From NCBI GenBank assembly GCA_015499995.1, contig JADNRV010000044.1, positions 124,001 through 188,000 on the forward strand: a stretch of DNA of 64,000 nucleotides, given 5' to 3'. The notes beneath the pieces are model-generated. The model had not been told where the DNA came from, did no database searches, and was given only the letters and a program-made list of their open reading frames with translations. The first letter of the stretch is position 1, and each line of letters opens with the position of its first letter. Below are positions 24,444 to 36,706 of the stretch, piece after piece. This DNA is from Flammula alnicola. Its lineage: Eukaryota > Basidiomycota > Agaricomycetes > Agaricales > Strophariaceae. A program made the position numbers and the translations under genes.

Positions 24444-26920
24444 ATGAGCAGTGTACGTACACGCCAATGCCAAGCCTCTTTATGTCGCTTCTATAACTGA
24501 TTTGTTTCGAACACAGCCGACTGGAGATCCCTCAAAGCACTCGCAGGTAAGAGTTTGCCTTTTTGTTATTTTTATCCCCCAACGACGACATGAATCCCGA
24601 CCACCAACCCGTCGCCCACAAGCGTAGCTGGGCTGCCTTCCTTCCCAGACCAAGCAGCAGCTCCAGCATCTCAAGCTTGTCCTCAAATCCCCCCAGGAGA
24701 CCCAGTAGCGCCAGCGGATTCAAGGGGAAGCAGCCTGACCTCCCTCTTCTCCCCGCACCACCAGAAGGCCGAGAGCTAATCCTATCAGAGTCTCCCTTTT
24801 CACCACCCCCATCTGCCTCCACTATCCTCGCTTCTCCAACTCCAAGCTCGTCAAGTCTTCCGCGCTCTAGCTACGACATTCATTCCCCCCAGTCTCACGA
24901 CCCTCAACACCAAAACGGTGGTCTTCAAACTTCTTACTGACATCTTCTCCAAAGGCAACCCCTCAAGCCCTCGACAATCAAGCCTCGCAGCTCATCCTCA
25001 ACGCCCTCGAGCGCACAAACTCGCAGCAACAGAGCCAGGGCTCAATCAAATCTCCGAATGACTCGACCAAGAATGGCGGATCTTTCGGCAAATCTTTCTC
25101 CTCCATGATGGGTGGCCTTTCTTCCCTCGCCCGCACGGACACGAGGGGCGGCAGCACTACCGTAGAGGACAAGGACCGCGGTCGCTCCATGCTCAAGATG
25201 AAGCGCATCAAGTCCCTCTCGCAGGCCCCGGGCGAAGAGCGCGACACCTCCCCCAGTACGTCGCGTGCCCGCTCGCAGTCGCCCTTCACCCTGCGCCGCT
25301 TCCGCACCCGCGAACTCTCCCCCACGCCGGAGCCCGTCCGCATGAGCCAATCCGACACCGAGCTCTCCGACACCGCCGCCACCGCATCGTCTATCCTCCC
25401 GCGGAGCACGGCGTTTACCGACGACGACTCGCCCGACGAGGGCCTCGTCACCGACGCGGAGACGGACGAAGAGTCCCCCGACGAGGAGGACGGCTTCGAC
25501 CCGATTACGGAGCGCAATACGGAGCGCAACGCCCTCGTTTCGCCCCTCGCGACGGACGGTGCGGGCGCGGTCCCTGAGATCGAGGACGCGGATCCTGTGG
25601 GCGAGGGTGTGAACGTCGTCATTGCTCCGGAGCCGTACTTTCCGAGCTCGCTTAATGCGTTGGGGTCCGGCGCCCGCGGCAACAAACGCAACCCGCGCAG
25701 ACGCAAGTCGGTGAAGACGCACGAGCCCTTGCCTTTCAATACCTCGCGACCCATCTTCCAGAGAGACAGATGCACCATCACCATCACCCAAGGCGACCCC
25801 GAGGCCACTCTTGGGGAAAGGCGAAAGAGACGCTACGTGGTCGCCAGTGATCTCAGCGAAGAGAGTCGCTATGCAGTAGAATGGGGCATTGGCACAGTTT
25901 TGCGCGATGGCGATGAGATGCTCATTGTCACTGTTGTTGAGAACGAGGCCAAAGGTGTGTTTTTCTCTCTCTCTCTCTTAAATATCCGAGTTGACAAATA
26001 CCAAACTCTCAGTGGACCCTGCCATTCCTAACGCTGCTGATCGTGCAGTGAAACTCAGAAGCCAGCAAGAGGTTTGTCCATTTCACGACTTTGTCACCGG
26101 TTTAACCTGACCTCGATTTTCAGCGTCAAGGCCTATCATACATCCTTGTTCGCCAAGTCACAGGTTTACTCCAGCGTACGAGGTTAAATGTTACTATATC
26201 ATGTCAGGCCTGGCATGCCAAGAACTCGAGGCATATGCTTCTTGGTAAGCTGCACACAACTCCGTGAATACGCAGTGTTTTCGTGTTTATGCGTGACGAT
26301 AGATATTGTGGACCATATCGAGCCGACCATGTTGATCGTCGGATCTCGTGGTTTGGGTCAATTAAATGGGTACGCCGTGCTTGCCTCGTTGATCATCCCG
26401 AGAGGCCTGATTTTAACTTTTAACTTGTCAATCCAGAATTTTGCTTGGTTCGACGTCGCATTATCTCATTCAGGTGGGCCCTCTACTTTTCTTTGCCAGA
26501 GCCTCGTTAACATGATATCCACCTATACCAGAAATGCTCCGTACCCGTCATGGTCCGTACTTCTCTCTTTTCCCTATCTATCTATCTATCCATCCATCCA
26601 ACTAACTCTCCAAACCCAAACAGGTCGCCCGCCGCCGCCTCAAGCGCCCCCCAAGGAAGAACGCCCACCTCTCGACGCACCGCGCCCACGTCTCGCTCGC
26701 GGAGGCGGGCATCGACCGCGTCGCCGCCAAGGTCGACCAGGACGTGCAGGTCATGCGCGACGAGATACAGAAGGACGACAACCGCCGCGATGGGGGCCCG
26801 GGGAGTAGGGACGGGGGCAGGTTTGGGAGCGTTAATGGGGGCGAGGCGCCGGAGGAGGATGAGGGCGAGGGCGAGGGGGAGGATGATGATGAGCCTGTTG
26901 GTGTTAAGGTCGCGGGGTAG
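24444..26920 (+). CDS. Universal stress protein (UspA-fold) with long disordered N terminus
   Basis: Fungal Usp-domain protein; the fold binds ATP/AMP in many members, but the fungal role is poorly known. Coding from ATG 24590: exons 24590-24917, 24968-25954, 26013-26071, 26124-26244, 26303-26369, 26437-26473, 26532-26552, 26624-26920 (638 aa). A start at 24444 with two tiny exons (MSS, then PTGDPSKHSQ) joined to RSWAAFLPRP is equally possible. The Usp domain spans RRYVVASDLSEESRYAVEWG, LRDGDEMLIVTVVENEA, the DIVDHIEPTMLIVGSRGLGQ loop, LLGSTSHYLIQKCSVPVMVA: the G-x2-G-x9-G-S/T nucleotide loop is visible. About 270 preceding residues are Ser/Pro/Asp-rich. One 21-nt exon encodes KCSVPVM. The last intron carries a tatc/catc microsatellite (26574-26603). 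Confidence 0.88.
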
Positions 26921-27594
26921 TGATGCTGCTGGTGGGATGGCGAGACTATGGTGATGGTTATGGTTCCTTGCGACTTTCCGTCCTTTTTTTCTTCCACTTT
27001 TGACTTGCTTATAATTACAACCCCTTCGCCTTGTTTCCTCTTCTCTTCTGGGTGGTATCTGGCACCGTAAATTATATCTCGGTTCCAATTTTTCATGCCG
27101 CATACTTAGAGCTGTTTGAACCTCGAAACAATACATTGTCTAGCTTTTTTTTCTTTATTCTTTTGCCTGTGCACTTTCTTTCTCCTTGAAATATTTTGTA
27201 TATTACTTACCGAGGTTAATGCGAGTCGTTTTCCTTCCTTACAGTCACTACTTCATTGTAAGAAACGTCTCCGACCATATTATAAGTTGCAAACCAGAAG
27301 TTCCGGGCTGGCATGATTCCGAAGAGGGTTTGGGTCTCCAAGGATTTCCTCTCTGCAAGGTATGATTTGCGTCATGAATTATTTCTACGATTCGACTTTC
27401 TCGTCCTTCACTTTTCATTCCAACCTAGCGGAAACAATGCAATGATTTACGAAGTTCGTGTTTCTTTCCTTGAATGGTGGTTTTGTGTTGGATATGTGCT
27501 GGTCGTACAGTATATGTCATGCTTAATGCTAGTTTTTTCTTCTCTTGGTCCGGTATCCCATAGTACAGGCCGTGATCCTCCGAGACCGCATAAA
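26921..27594. other. Convergent 3' intergenic region
   Basis: 674 bp between the stress-protein gene and the oligopeptidase gene. T-rich on the + strand after 27140. No coding signal. Confidence 0.5.
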
Positions 27595-30500
27595 TCACAA
27601 ATTAGCGCTCTGAGACGCCGGCACGGTTCCGAAGAGTTCCTGCAAGAATGCATCGCTATTGGGGGGTCTTCCGAGGAAGTCCTACAGAACGGTCAAAGAT
27701 TAATACCCGAACAAAGGTACCGAAGAGATGTGCCTTGCCTTAAGCGAATCAAGTTCCTCGCGACTTCCACCAGCGCGGAGAATCTTGTCACGGTATAGTT
27801 TACCACGAGCAGGGTCAAGAGGATCGGCCTTGAAGACGGTGGCTGAGAGGGAACAAATCAGAATGCGAAATTATCGGGCAGGTGAATGTGAAAAAGTCTT
27901 ACCATACATATCCGCTGCGAAGACTAGAGAGTACGTGTACCTTTTTTCAAAAAATTGTTCAAATACAAACGCACATGGGAAACGTATAAAGACATACCCA
28001 TAGTAGCCGGCATCGTATCCTCCAGTGATGTGGCCGAATGAGGCCTGTCCAGGTGTTGCTTTGTCGTACTTCACAAGTGAGATCTTCTCGCGAAGATCGT
28101 TCCAAAGCTGGGTGTAGTCCTCGCGCTCTGTCATAGAATTATCAATGATCTGACGACAAAACGATATTGATAAAAATATATGCACCTTGATCGGTATGTA
28201 CTTTGAGATCAAACTTGGCGAAGAAGAGTTGTCGCAGATAGAACAAACCGACGTTCACGTATCGGCTGTGATAATAGGCACGTCATGAAGTAAGAACGGC
28301 CAGAGTAAGACTATACACTAACCTCTTGACAATCTTTTCAATGAGCTCGGGAGAGAGAGGTTTCTTCGTCTCATAATGGCTTGACATTTGCTCCAGAACT
28401 TTGGGTTCCCAGCACCTGGAACATATAATTAATCAACAACAAACCATCTGAGAAACATGAAGTGCTGACCAGTTCTCCAACATCTGGGATGGTGCTTCGA
28501 CGAAATCGCGGGCAACGCTACATATCAAAACCGTTAGACATGAAAGGACCATTCGGGTTTGGGCAACTCAATAGTAGAACGTGCCTGGTACCATGGAATC
28601 GAGCGAATTTCGTCCTGCTCAGGAGACCGTGGAAGACATGTCCCATTTCGTGGAAGAACGTCACGACATCGTCGTGGCGCATGAGGGCAGGTTTGTCGGG
28701 GGTCGGTTTGGCCAAGTTGGCGACCATAGCGGCCAATGGATAGCTGCGCTTTCCACCAGGGCGGTCGTAGCCAGAAAGGATAGGCCACACAGCAGCATGA
28801 GAGTATTTGTTGGCTGTGATAATCTGTGCATCAGAGGAGAAAGCTTCGCGAGTTAGAATGGATCTACGAACCGCGAGGGAAGAGATCGAGATAGCAGTAA
28901 CCGACAAACCCAGATTCATCCTTGGCATCCTTCTCCCAAACAGAAAATGCCTGAACCTCTGAAAGTCAAGAAATCAGGTATTGATTAAATGTACAAAATG
29001 CAGACAGTACGGACCAGGATGCCAGGTAGATGCGCCTTTGAGTTCCTGGAATTGAACTCCGAGAAGGTTTTGGTAGATGGTCAAGATGGTAGGGACGACC
29101 ACGGACACAGGGAAGTACTCTTTGACAAGCATGTCATCGAGGTCGAGAGACTCTTCAATGTATTTGCGGTCGTAGTAGCGGTAATCCCAGAGGTAAAATT
29201 TGCCATCGAAAGGGAAGCCTTTTGCCTCGTGTTCCTTCTTCTTCATGGCAAGGAGAATTTTTTTGTCCTTTTCGCCGACAGGTCGAAGTTTGCTCTCAAG
29301 GTCATCGAGGAACTGTGTTATACGTTGAGGACGGCGTTTTGATATAAGGCATCTAAAGGAAACCTACGTCTTGTACTCCCTTTCCTGTCTTGATCATCTT
29401 AACTTCCGTAATGTAGTCAGCCCTAGGTAAATTGTGAGGAAAGAGGGAATGTAGAACATGGCAGGAATAAATACCAAGTCTTATAACCAAGAAGGCTAGC
29501 AATCTTCCTACGCAATTCCAAGGCTTTGTCGAGCAGAGGTACGTTTATCGCAAGACGGGCTTCGAATCCCTCCGAAGCCCTTTTCCTTGTGTCCGGACTT
29601 TCAGCAAATTTTAACTGAAAGATAGATATGGGGATAGATTTAAGACATTATGGCGCGTAAAAACTCACGACAGGGAAGATATCAGGGGTCTTGTAGGTCA
29701 CATCATACAGTTCTTTGCCGCCTTCGGTGCGTTTGGTATATCCAGAAATCACATCTTTCGGAACGCCCTTCAACTCTTCTTCGGTGAAAGAGACGACACC
29801 CTGTGTGCGAGGTGAATAGCTGAACTCTTTCCGAAAGCTGTGTCTTTCTCACATTTTCCTCGTTGAAGTTTTTCTATCGTAGAGAGTTGGTACACATAAA
29901 TCAAGATATAGAATTTGGCGTACACTGAATTCCAGGCAAACTTGTGACAATTCTTTCTTCAAGGTTGTCAGTTCGTTCCTCTTTTCTTCCGGTAGAGCAA
30001 GTCCTGCTCGGGTACCATCCAGGACCTGTGAGGAATCTGGTGTTTAATGTACGTGTTGTCAGGAAATCTCGGATGATCCATACCATCTTCTCGACAAGGC
30101 GCTGTTCTTCCGGTGTCAATTTATCCCACTGCCCCGATTCCTTCAAATTCTTCTCCGCAGCAACCTTGGACTCGAACACATCAAGGCGCATAGATGCCTC
30201 GACACCGAAATCGCGAACGAGAGACTCTGCTCCATTGGAGGCATCGCGGAGTTCTTTGGTCGGAGAGACATTTTGATAGAATGCCAGAGGTTCCGTCACA
30301 TTGTCGAACTTGGTGTCCGCTTCTGCAAGAGTTACCTAAAGATTCCAATAAGTGCTGAACGTAGCAATGAGTCGGGTTGTCGGAGCCACTTACAAAGACC
30401 TAGGTTAACAATATAGTGAGATATATATTTACCAGGATATTGTTTAAAACAGGCTCACTGATTCGAAAGTGCAATCCTTAGGGTCAAGACCGCCGACGTT

Positions 30501-30851
30501 GTCCATAATCGCGCGATATTCCTCAATGGACTGTTTGGTCAACTTGGTGATATCCTCTGCGGAATGTTCCCATGTCGGGGGAGGTTGCGGGGCAGTAATA
30601 GTCATGGTGGTTGAAGGGAAAGATGTAGCAGAAAAGAAGAGATTCGAAGTTGTAGATGAGATGGACCTCAAGGCAGCACGATAGCGTGCATTAATCGTAT
30701 ACCTGCCTCGGATATCTCCAGTCGAGACGTGACTTGATATTGATCTGAAGCTCACAGCAGCAAGCCCAACCGTAAGCGCTCCCCCCCATCCCAGAGCCGT
30801 CCTTCGACTAGCCACGCGTGGCAGCCATTGCGTACCCGCGCGAAGGGCCAT
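27595..30851 (-). CDS. PRD1: M3A metallo-oligopeptidase (saccharolysin/thimet type)
   Basis: Zinc endopeptidase that degrades short peptides in cytosol and mitochondrial intermembrane space. Seventeen exons: 30459-30851, 30084-30335, 29924-30025, 29853-29873, 29669-29800, 29475-29614, 29368-29422, 29015-29312, 28872-28958, 28585-28813, 28470-28517, 28323-28415, 28186-28265, 27998-28127, 27903-27940, 27739-27842, 27595-27681; 762 aa. Active site is TFFHEMGHVFHGLL (HExxH), with the third ligand Glu in DFVEAPSQMLENW. GYDAGYYGYTYSLVFAADMY is the substrate-binding loop. Two introns (28518-28584 and 27682-27738) fit only with GC donors. The first ATG (30851) gives a basic presequence plus hydrophobic GGALTVGLAAVSF; a second in-frame ATG at 30605 (MTITAPQPPPTWEH) would give a cytosolic form. 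Confidence 0.94.
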
Positions 30852-31411
30852 CTGCTGGCCTTTTTGGAAGTGAATTGAAAGAAATTGACTACAAAACAAA
30901 ACTTATTGGCAACTGACAGGGTCGGGTTGATGTCTCGACGATCTTATCTTATCTTCGTTCCTTGAACCACAACCACCATCCGATCCTTCCGGCCTGTTTT
31001 CGCCACAAAACATAACCGTTGGGTTCCTTCTACATTTATTCTACGTCTCCTGGACTTTCCTCTATGTCTTGGACAGAGGTCGTGCGACTAGAGAATTCAA
31101 AACCGTGACCGAAGGACCGAAGCTCACGCTTGCCATGCCATTCACTGCATTCGGATCTCAGTTTTCTCAACCATGATTCCACAGGACTAGTATGGTGTGT
31201 TGGAGGCCTCGCATGGCATCTTTCCCAGCGAAACAAGTCAGTCAACCCAATGTAGGCCTCGCTGATACTGATGTAAACGAGAACAGGGCCGTCCGGACCG
31301 ATGGGTACAGCTACCAATAGATCCGTAAATCGACACCAAGTTCCTACGGCCCGCCAGGCTTTATAACTCGATAATTACCGAGCTCGACGTCTCTTATCAC
31401 AATAATCGACG
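30852..31411. promoter_or_regulatory. Divergent promoter region, oligopeptidase and SDR genes
   Basis: 560 bp between two start codons on opposite strands. No conserved element identified beyond presumed promoters. Confidence 0.45.
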
Positions 31412-32545
31412 ATGTCTTCTCCAAGGTCTTATCGCCCTCACGTTGTGAGCGACCTATCCGGAAGAGTCGCAGTCGTCACTGGAGGCGGAACAGGTATTGG
31501 GTTGATGAACGCACAGGGATTAGCAGCGGCTGGAGCAAAGGTGTACATCACTGGACGCCGCTTGGAGGTGCTCGAGAAAGTCGCTTCAACCTGGGATAAG
31601 CAGATCGGAGGAGAGATCCTCTCGTAAGTGCTCATCTTGTTTCTGGTGGAGATATAATCTCATCGCGAAGTGGTTACTTTTAGATTGCAGATGGATGTTA
31701 CAAACAAGGCTAGTATTGCAAAGGCTAAGCAATTTATTGAGGAAAAGGAAGGCAAATTACATATACTCGTTAACAAGTTGCGATTTTTGCATCTTGTCCA
31801 TGTTTTGCAACTTGTCAAATTGACTTGCCTATCGTTCAGTGCAGGCCAGGTCGGCCCAACATCTCCATTCTTTAATAACCCATCAGCACCGGAAAGAAAG
31901 GACGCAGAGACTCTTGGAACGTCTCTATTTAACAACGAAACCTTTGAGGGATGGGCGGACCTTTACACTATTAACTCATCGTCGATATTCTTCGTTACCA
32001 CAGCTTTTCTGGGACTGCTCGCTAAAGGCTCAGAAGATGTAGAAGGATATTGGTCTACCGTTATCAACATCACAAGCATTAGTGGCCTCATAAAGGTCGC
32101 GCAAGAACACGTAAGTATCCGTTACAAATTCTCGCTTTTTTCTGACGCCCACCAGTTTTGCTATAATAGTGCAAAAGCCGCGGCTTCACACCTAACTAAG
32201 ATGTTAGACACTGAGTTCGCGCTCAAGAAGATACCCGTGCGCGTGAACGCAATTGCTCCAGGCGTGTATGCTTCAGAAATGACCATGGACGAGATTCCAT
32301 CAGAAGCCGTCGACGAGATTGGTAAAGGAGTGTCACCCGTTCCTGCAAGGAGGGCTGGAACGTAAGTATTCTTTTATTCTATTACCTGGAAGTTAAACAG
32401 GGACTCAACCAACTTCATGTCGTTTAGTGGTCAAGAGATGGCTGGCACAGTTGTGTATCTCGCTTCACGTGCGGGTGGATATACGCACGGCCAGGAAATC
32501 ATAATAGATGGAGGCTATGTATCAGTTAATCCTTCAACTGTGTAG
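31412..32545 (+). CDS. Short-chain dehydrogenase/reductase
   Basis: Classical SDR of the Rossmann fold, using NAD(H) or NADP(H); substrate not predictable. Exons 31412-31623, 31684-31776, 31840-32110, 32156-32361, 32428-32545; 299 aa. Cofactor motif TGGGTGIG near aa 24, then the ITGRR stretch, whose arginines suggest NADP(H); LHILVNNAG, then the catalytic Ser in NITSISGL, YxxxK as YNSAK, and the [11 protein letters not shown] motif. The C terminus [10 protein letters not shown] is the standard SDR ending. There is an extra loop of about 25 residues after NNAG. Overall closest to the 3-oxoacyl-ACP reductase-like or rhamnolipid-type SDRs common in fungi. Divergent from the oligopeptidase gene. 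Confidence 0.93.
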
Positions 32546-33830
32546 CGGATGATGGGAACAACTTTGTGGTTATAGGATTACGAGGAGGACGACAATGTGT
32601 AAATTTCTATTTGTGAAGAATAACGACTTTTCAGTCAGGACCTGCATACAACATCAAGGTCTCTTATTCGGTTTCTACCTGCATTGATTAGATTAGATTC
32701 TTCATAACAAACTCCTGAGACCCATACGTTTATTGTTGAAGCTCTTGGCGTCGTCGATCAAGATCGGCTGTTCGCTAAGCAGAATCTCGCATGGGTCTCT
32801 CGTGGGCGATTGGCGTCTTTGATGTTGGCCTTCGAGAAGCTTCAAGTTTCGAGCAGAAATCTGAATATCCTTTTCGCTCTTGCTGTATACTCAGAACAAG
32901 TTTTTCGCCCCAGCCCAGCTAGATTTCAAGATCGCCTGAGCTCGAGGTCTATTCCTGTCAATCTGATCGATTATTATTTCGGCTCGTTACCATTATTTCC
33001 GGTGTAATGCTAGTTCCGTGGTCACGGGATTACGCCTCACGTTTTCAACGCGTTCGAGGCGCCTACTGCGGCCTGCCACTGAAGTATGCTAATATAGAGT
33101 TCCTACTGCTTGCCTCCTGAGGAACACAAAGATTGGAAGGAAATTTTTTGCGGACTTATACTATGACCAAGCTTAATATCATGTGCATTGGTCCAACTGG
33201 AGCATGCTGGGGCCGGCAAAGGTGTACTTATTATTGGCATGATCAACCAGAACCTTCTCAACGGCCTTGGATTCCGCCTGAAAAGTATACTTGGATCACG
33301 CTGCTTGCTCATTTGAGGAGCGCAGCTGCCGCAAGCAACCATGATGAAGCGGGCTATATTTGCCACCACTGGCCGAATGCCACGAAGGCCCCATACGACC
33401 GCTGGCGTTCGGGGTTTTGCATGGGTGACTCCCTGCATCTAGATAAATATTTCAGACATTATTTATTGCTTGTCTCCTTACTGTTGCGGCTCCCCCAGAA
33501 GGCGAGGTGACAACTGTCTGACCACATGACGACCTAGTCCAGTATGTGTACGTCTCCTATAAAGAATTGAGATTTTGTAGGTAGTCGTGAAAGTTTTTGA
33601 TCATGGGGAATACGATTTATTTTGGATTATCATCAACTTGAAGCACTCAAATGCATCGTGGAGTAGTTCGGAATGTGACATGTCCAGTGCCACATAGTTG
33701 TGCACAGGTTTCTGTTTAAAAAGTTGATGTCAAACGTGAGAAGCAGGACCCTGAGGTTCTGCTCCCAGGTTGGAGACCTCCAGGCTAGGACTTTTCACGG
33801 CATCTCACTTTCTTCTTTCCCCTCCATCTC
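32546..33830. other. Intergenic region of 1.3 kb
   Basis: Open frames on both strands between 33100 and 33510 overlap each other and show no domain, no spliceable extension and no codon pattern that I would trust. I see no gene. The distal part should contain the Kre6-like promoter. Confidence 0.5.
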
Positions 33831-36218
33831 ATGTCTCGTCCTACGCGCAGGCAGGTCCAACAGCCAACCCCTCAATATGCAGCAGTTCCGCAGCAAAGTC
33901 CATCGCGTTCCAACTCGTACGCTATCTACCAGCAACAGCCTTTCACTCCGCAAGTGCAAGTTGGTGGCCCACGGCCTGTTCGATCAGCGTCAGCGAACAG
34001 TAGTCGCCGCAATAGCAAACAGAAAAATGGGCGAAATGCTATAGCCATGGGGGTTGCGACTGGGAATATAGGAGCGGGCTATGGACCATATTCAGTGCGT
34101 CTTTCTCTTTCAACATTCTTGATCGTTAAATTAATATATTCCAAAACAGTACAATCCAGAGCAAGCAAGAGAGACCGGAGTTTATGGCACGAATACACGA
34201 TTCAGCGCCACTCCTTCGTCAGAAAATTCATTAACGAAACCACCGACACAGGAAAAAGCTCCACCGCCGCCTGTGCTAACGACAACGACAGTGCCACAAT
34301 ATTTGTGGGACAAAGACCCCGATCTTGACGATGCCCTTCATAACCCAGATCCTCGTGGAGAATGGGATTTTACTCTATTCTCCCTTAGAGGATGGGTAAA
34401 CGCTACCATGATCTTCATTCTCATACTTGGTCTATTGACCCTATTCATCGGATACCCTGTAATTTTTTTCCAGACCCACCGACCCCAACCCTTCACCGGA
34501 TTCAACGTCGGTGGCATAAATGGAAGCGGACAGATACCCGTATTCCCCAATCTTCCAAGCCTGGTTGATGGCGATACGCCCTCTGATGCCTTTACTCGGG
34601 TTGGATCCGATGGGCAGCTTTACGACCTTGTCTTTAGCGATGAATTTAACACTGATGGCCGCACGTTCTATCCTGGTGATGATCCATTTTGGGAGGCCGC
34701 AGACCTTTGGTACTGGTACGTTGCTTTGATATATGGCTTTCAACAGTGTGCTAAATTGCAACAGGCCTACTGGAGACTCTGAGTGGTATGATCCATCGGT
34801 AATTAACTTCTATTTGCTGTAGATGAATTGTTATTGATCCCTCAATTATAGGCAGTAACGACAAAAAACGGAAAATTGGTTATAACAATGACAGAACAAA
34901 GAGTTCATGATTTAAACTTCCAAAGTGGTATGTAATACAATGCTTTCAGTCAATATGCCCGGTCTGTTGACGATATATAACCGTCAGGAATGCTAACTTC
35001 GTGGAATAAAATGTGTTTTACCACTGGCTACATTGAAGTCTCCATAAGCATGCCCGGAAGCCCATCAGCTCCTGGCTTGTGGCCTGGTAGGTTATCCTGC
35101 CATGTGTCTTATGGACGAAGTTATTGATTGATGATCTTATTCAGGTGCATGGACATTAGGAAACTTGGTACGTCGATTTGTTTTTCACTCTGTTTTCAGC
35201 ATTGACGAAACCCTCAGGGTAGGGCAGGGTATGGAGCGACAACCGAAGGAATGTGGCCGTACAGCTATGCTGCATGCGATCTAGGAACCTTTCCTGGTCA
35301 GCAAGACAAAAGCGGCAACCCTACCGTAGCCAGCACGGGCGGTCTAGGTGGAGGTGTTCTAAGCGGACTGCCAGGTCAAAAGTTGTCTGCCTGTACTTGT
35401 CCGGGAAGTGATCATCCTGGTCCGTCAGTAAATGTCGGTAGAGGAGTGCCAGAAATCGACATTATCGAAACGCGAGTCGATACCAGCAGGATGCAAGGCC
35501 AGGTTTCTCAAAGTTTCCAATGCGCACCGTACGATCTTACATACGACTGGAACCAAAGCTCTCCGGCAACGACAGTTTACAACACCAACGTAACTCTGTT
35601 CAATACCTATAAGGGCGGTCCCTTACAGGAGGCTATATCGAGTGACACATACATCGACGATCAATTCTACGGTGGCAATGCATATGCACCTTACGGTGTT
35701 GAATTCTGGTCTGACCCCAACAACCGAAACGACGGTTATATTACTTGGTACAGTAATTCCCAGAAGACCTGGACCATCACTTCTGCGACGGTGGGTCCGA
35801 ATCCTGTAACTGAAGTTTCGCAAAGGTTAATTCCGGAAGAACCGATGGTATGTGAGATCCATCCTTCTCTTAGTCTTGCTATTTACCTATTTCGATGTTA
35901 GTATCTCATTCTCAACCTCGGCTTGGCCACCAGCTTCCAAGCGCCAGATTTCAAGCATCTTACCTTCCCCGTCAGCATGTTCGTTGATTATGTCCGCGTA
36001 TATCAACGGCGAGGAATTAAAAACGGGGTCACATGTAATCCCCCAGATCGGCCAACCACCGACTACATCTCAAAGTGCGTATAACCTTTGCTAGCGAAAT
36101 ACATCTGTTAAAACCTTCCCATAGTCATATAGCCGCATATACAAACGCCAATCTCACCAAATGGGCTGATGCAAACGGAACGTTTCCACGGAACTCGCTA
36201 TACCACGGTTGTACTTAA
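33831..36218 (+). CDS. KRE6: Kre6/Skn1-family beta-glucan synthesis protein (GH16 fold)
   Basis: Type II membrane protein needed for cell-wall beta-1,6-glucan assembly; glycoside hydrolase family 16 fold. Exons 33831-34094, 34150-34715, 34765-34798, 34852-34927, 34988-35086, 35145-35167, 35218-35847, 35902-36074, 36125-36218; 652 aa. Cytosolic N terminus of about 180 residues rich in Gln, Ser and Pro, then the membrane anchor [20 protein letters not shown]. Lumenal domain: [60 protein letters not shown], and [10 protein letters not shown], the GH16 acid motif ExDxx[18 protein letters not shown] and the many Asn-x-Ser/Thr sites fit the secretory pathway. Ends with a Cys-containing tail, no GPI signal. 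Confidence 0.94.
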
Positions 36219-36706
36219 TGATCATGACTTTTTACGCCCCATCTAGGTGGCCCTTTTTTTTTAGATCGGGCCATCCTTCGTATATTACGACCACGATATT
36301 CACGTTTTTATTAATCGCCAGCTCAACAGAACTTTGTACTTACGTCACGCAGTTGTACTATCCTCATTGCCACAAATTCAAACTCCCACAACCCTCCATG
36401 ACGCACTGCTTGCATTTTTTGAAATATTTATTACTTTATTCTTGCTAGGGCTTTCCAGTATTCGCTTGCTTGTACACTCGCTTCTCGTTATCTCGTGTAT
36501 TCCGCTTGCATTGCATATAGTCTAGATTTTACTGGGAAAGAGACCTAGGAATGGATCAATGAGTCAAATAAGTAAAAGCGGAGATCGTGTAATAACTCGG
36601 CGTTGAACGAATTGATATGTAGTTGTTGCCTTTTCTGAACGCTATCGACGTCGACCACCTTCCACCGCATGCCTGCTCCTTCCCTCTCACACGACGTCTC
36701 GCTTTC
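36219..36706. other. Intergenic, Kre6 3' end to Ulp2 promoter
   Basis: 488 bp between co-oriented genes. AT-rich, no element recognised. Confidence 0.5.

Noticed and set aside
24900..24970. Apparent double frameshift in the universal stress protein gene
   Set aside because: A 50-nt intron 24918-24967 ending ctcaag, with ttactgac as branch site, closes the frame perfectly (QN-ALDNQASQ), so no frameshift is needed.
24978..25808. 276-aa open frame on the minus strand inside the universal stress protein gene
   Set aside because: It lies exactly antisense to the GC-rich disordered region of a well-supported gene and has a Ser/Arg-biased composition typical of a shadow frame.
33103..33510. Overlapping open frames on both strands of about 110-125 aa
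   Set aside because: They overlap each other antisense, lack motifs and have no good splice extensions. A GAGKG stretch in a third frame is not enough for a P-loop protein.
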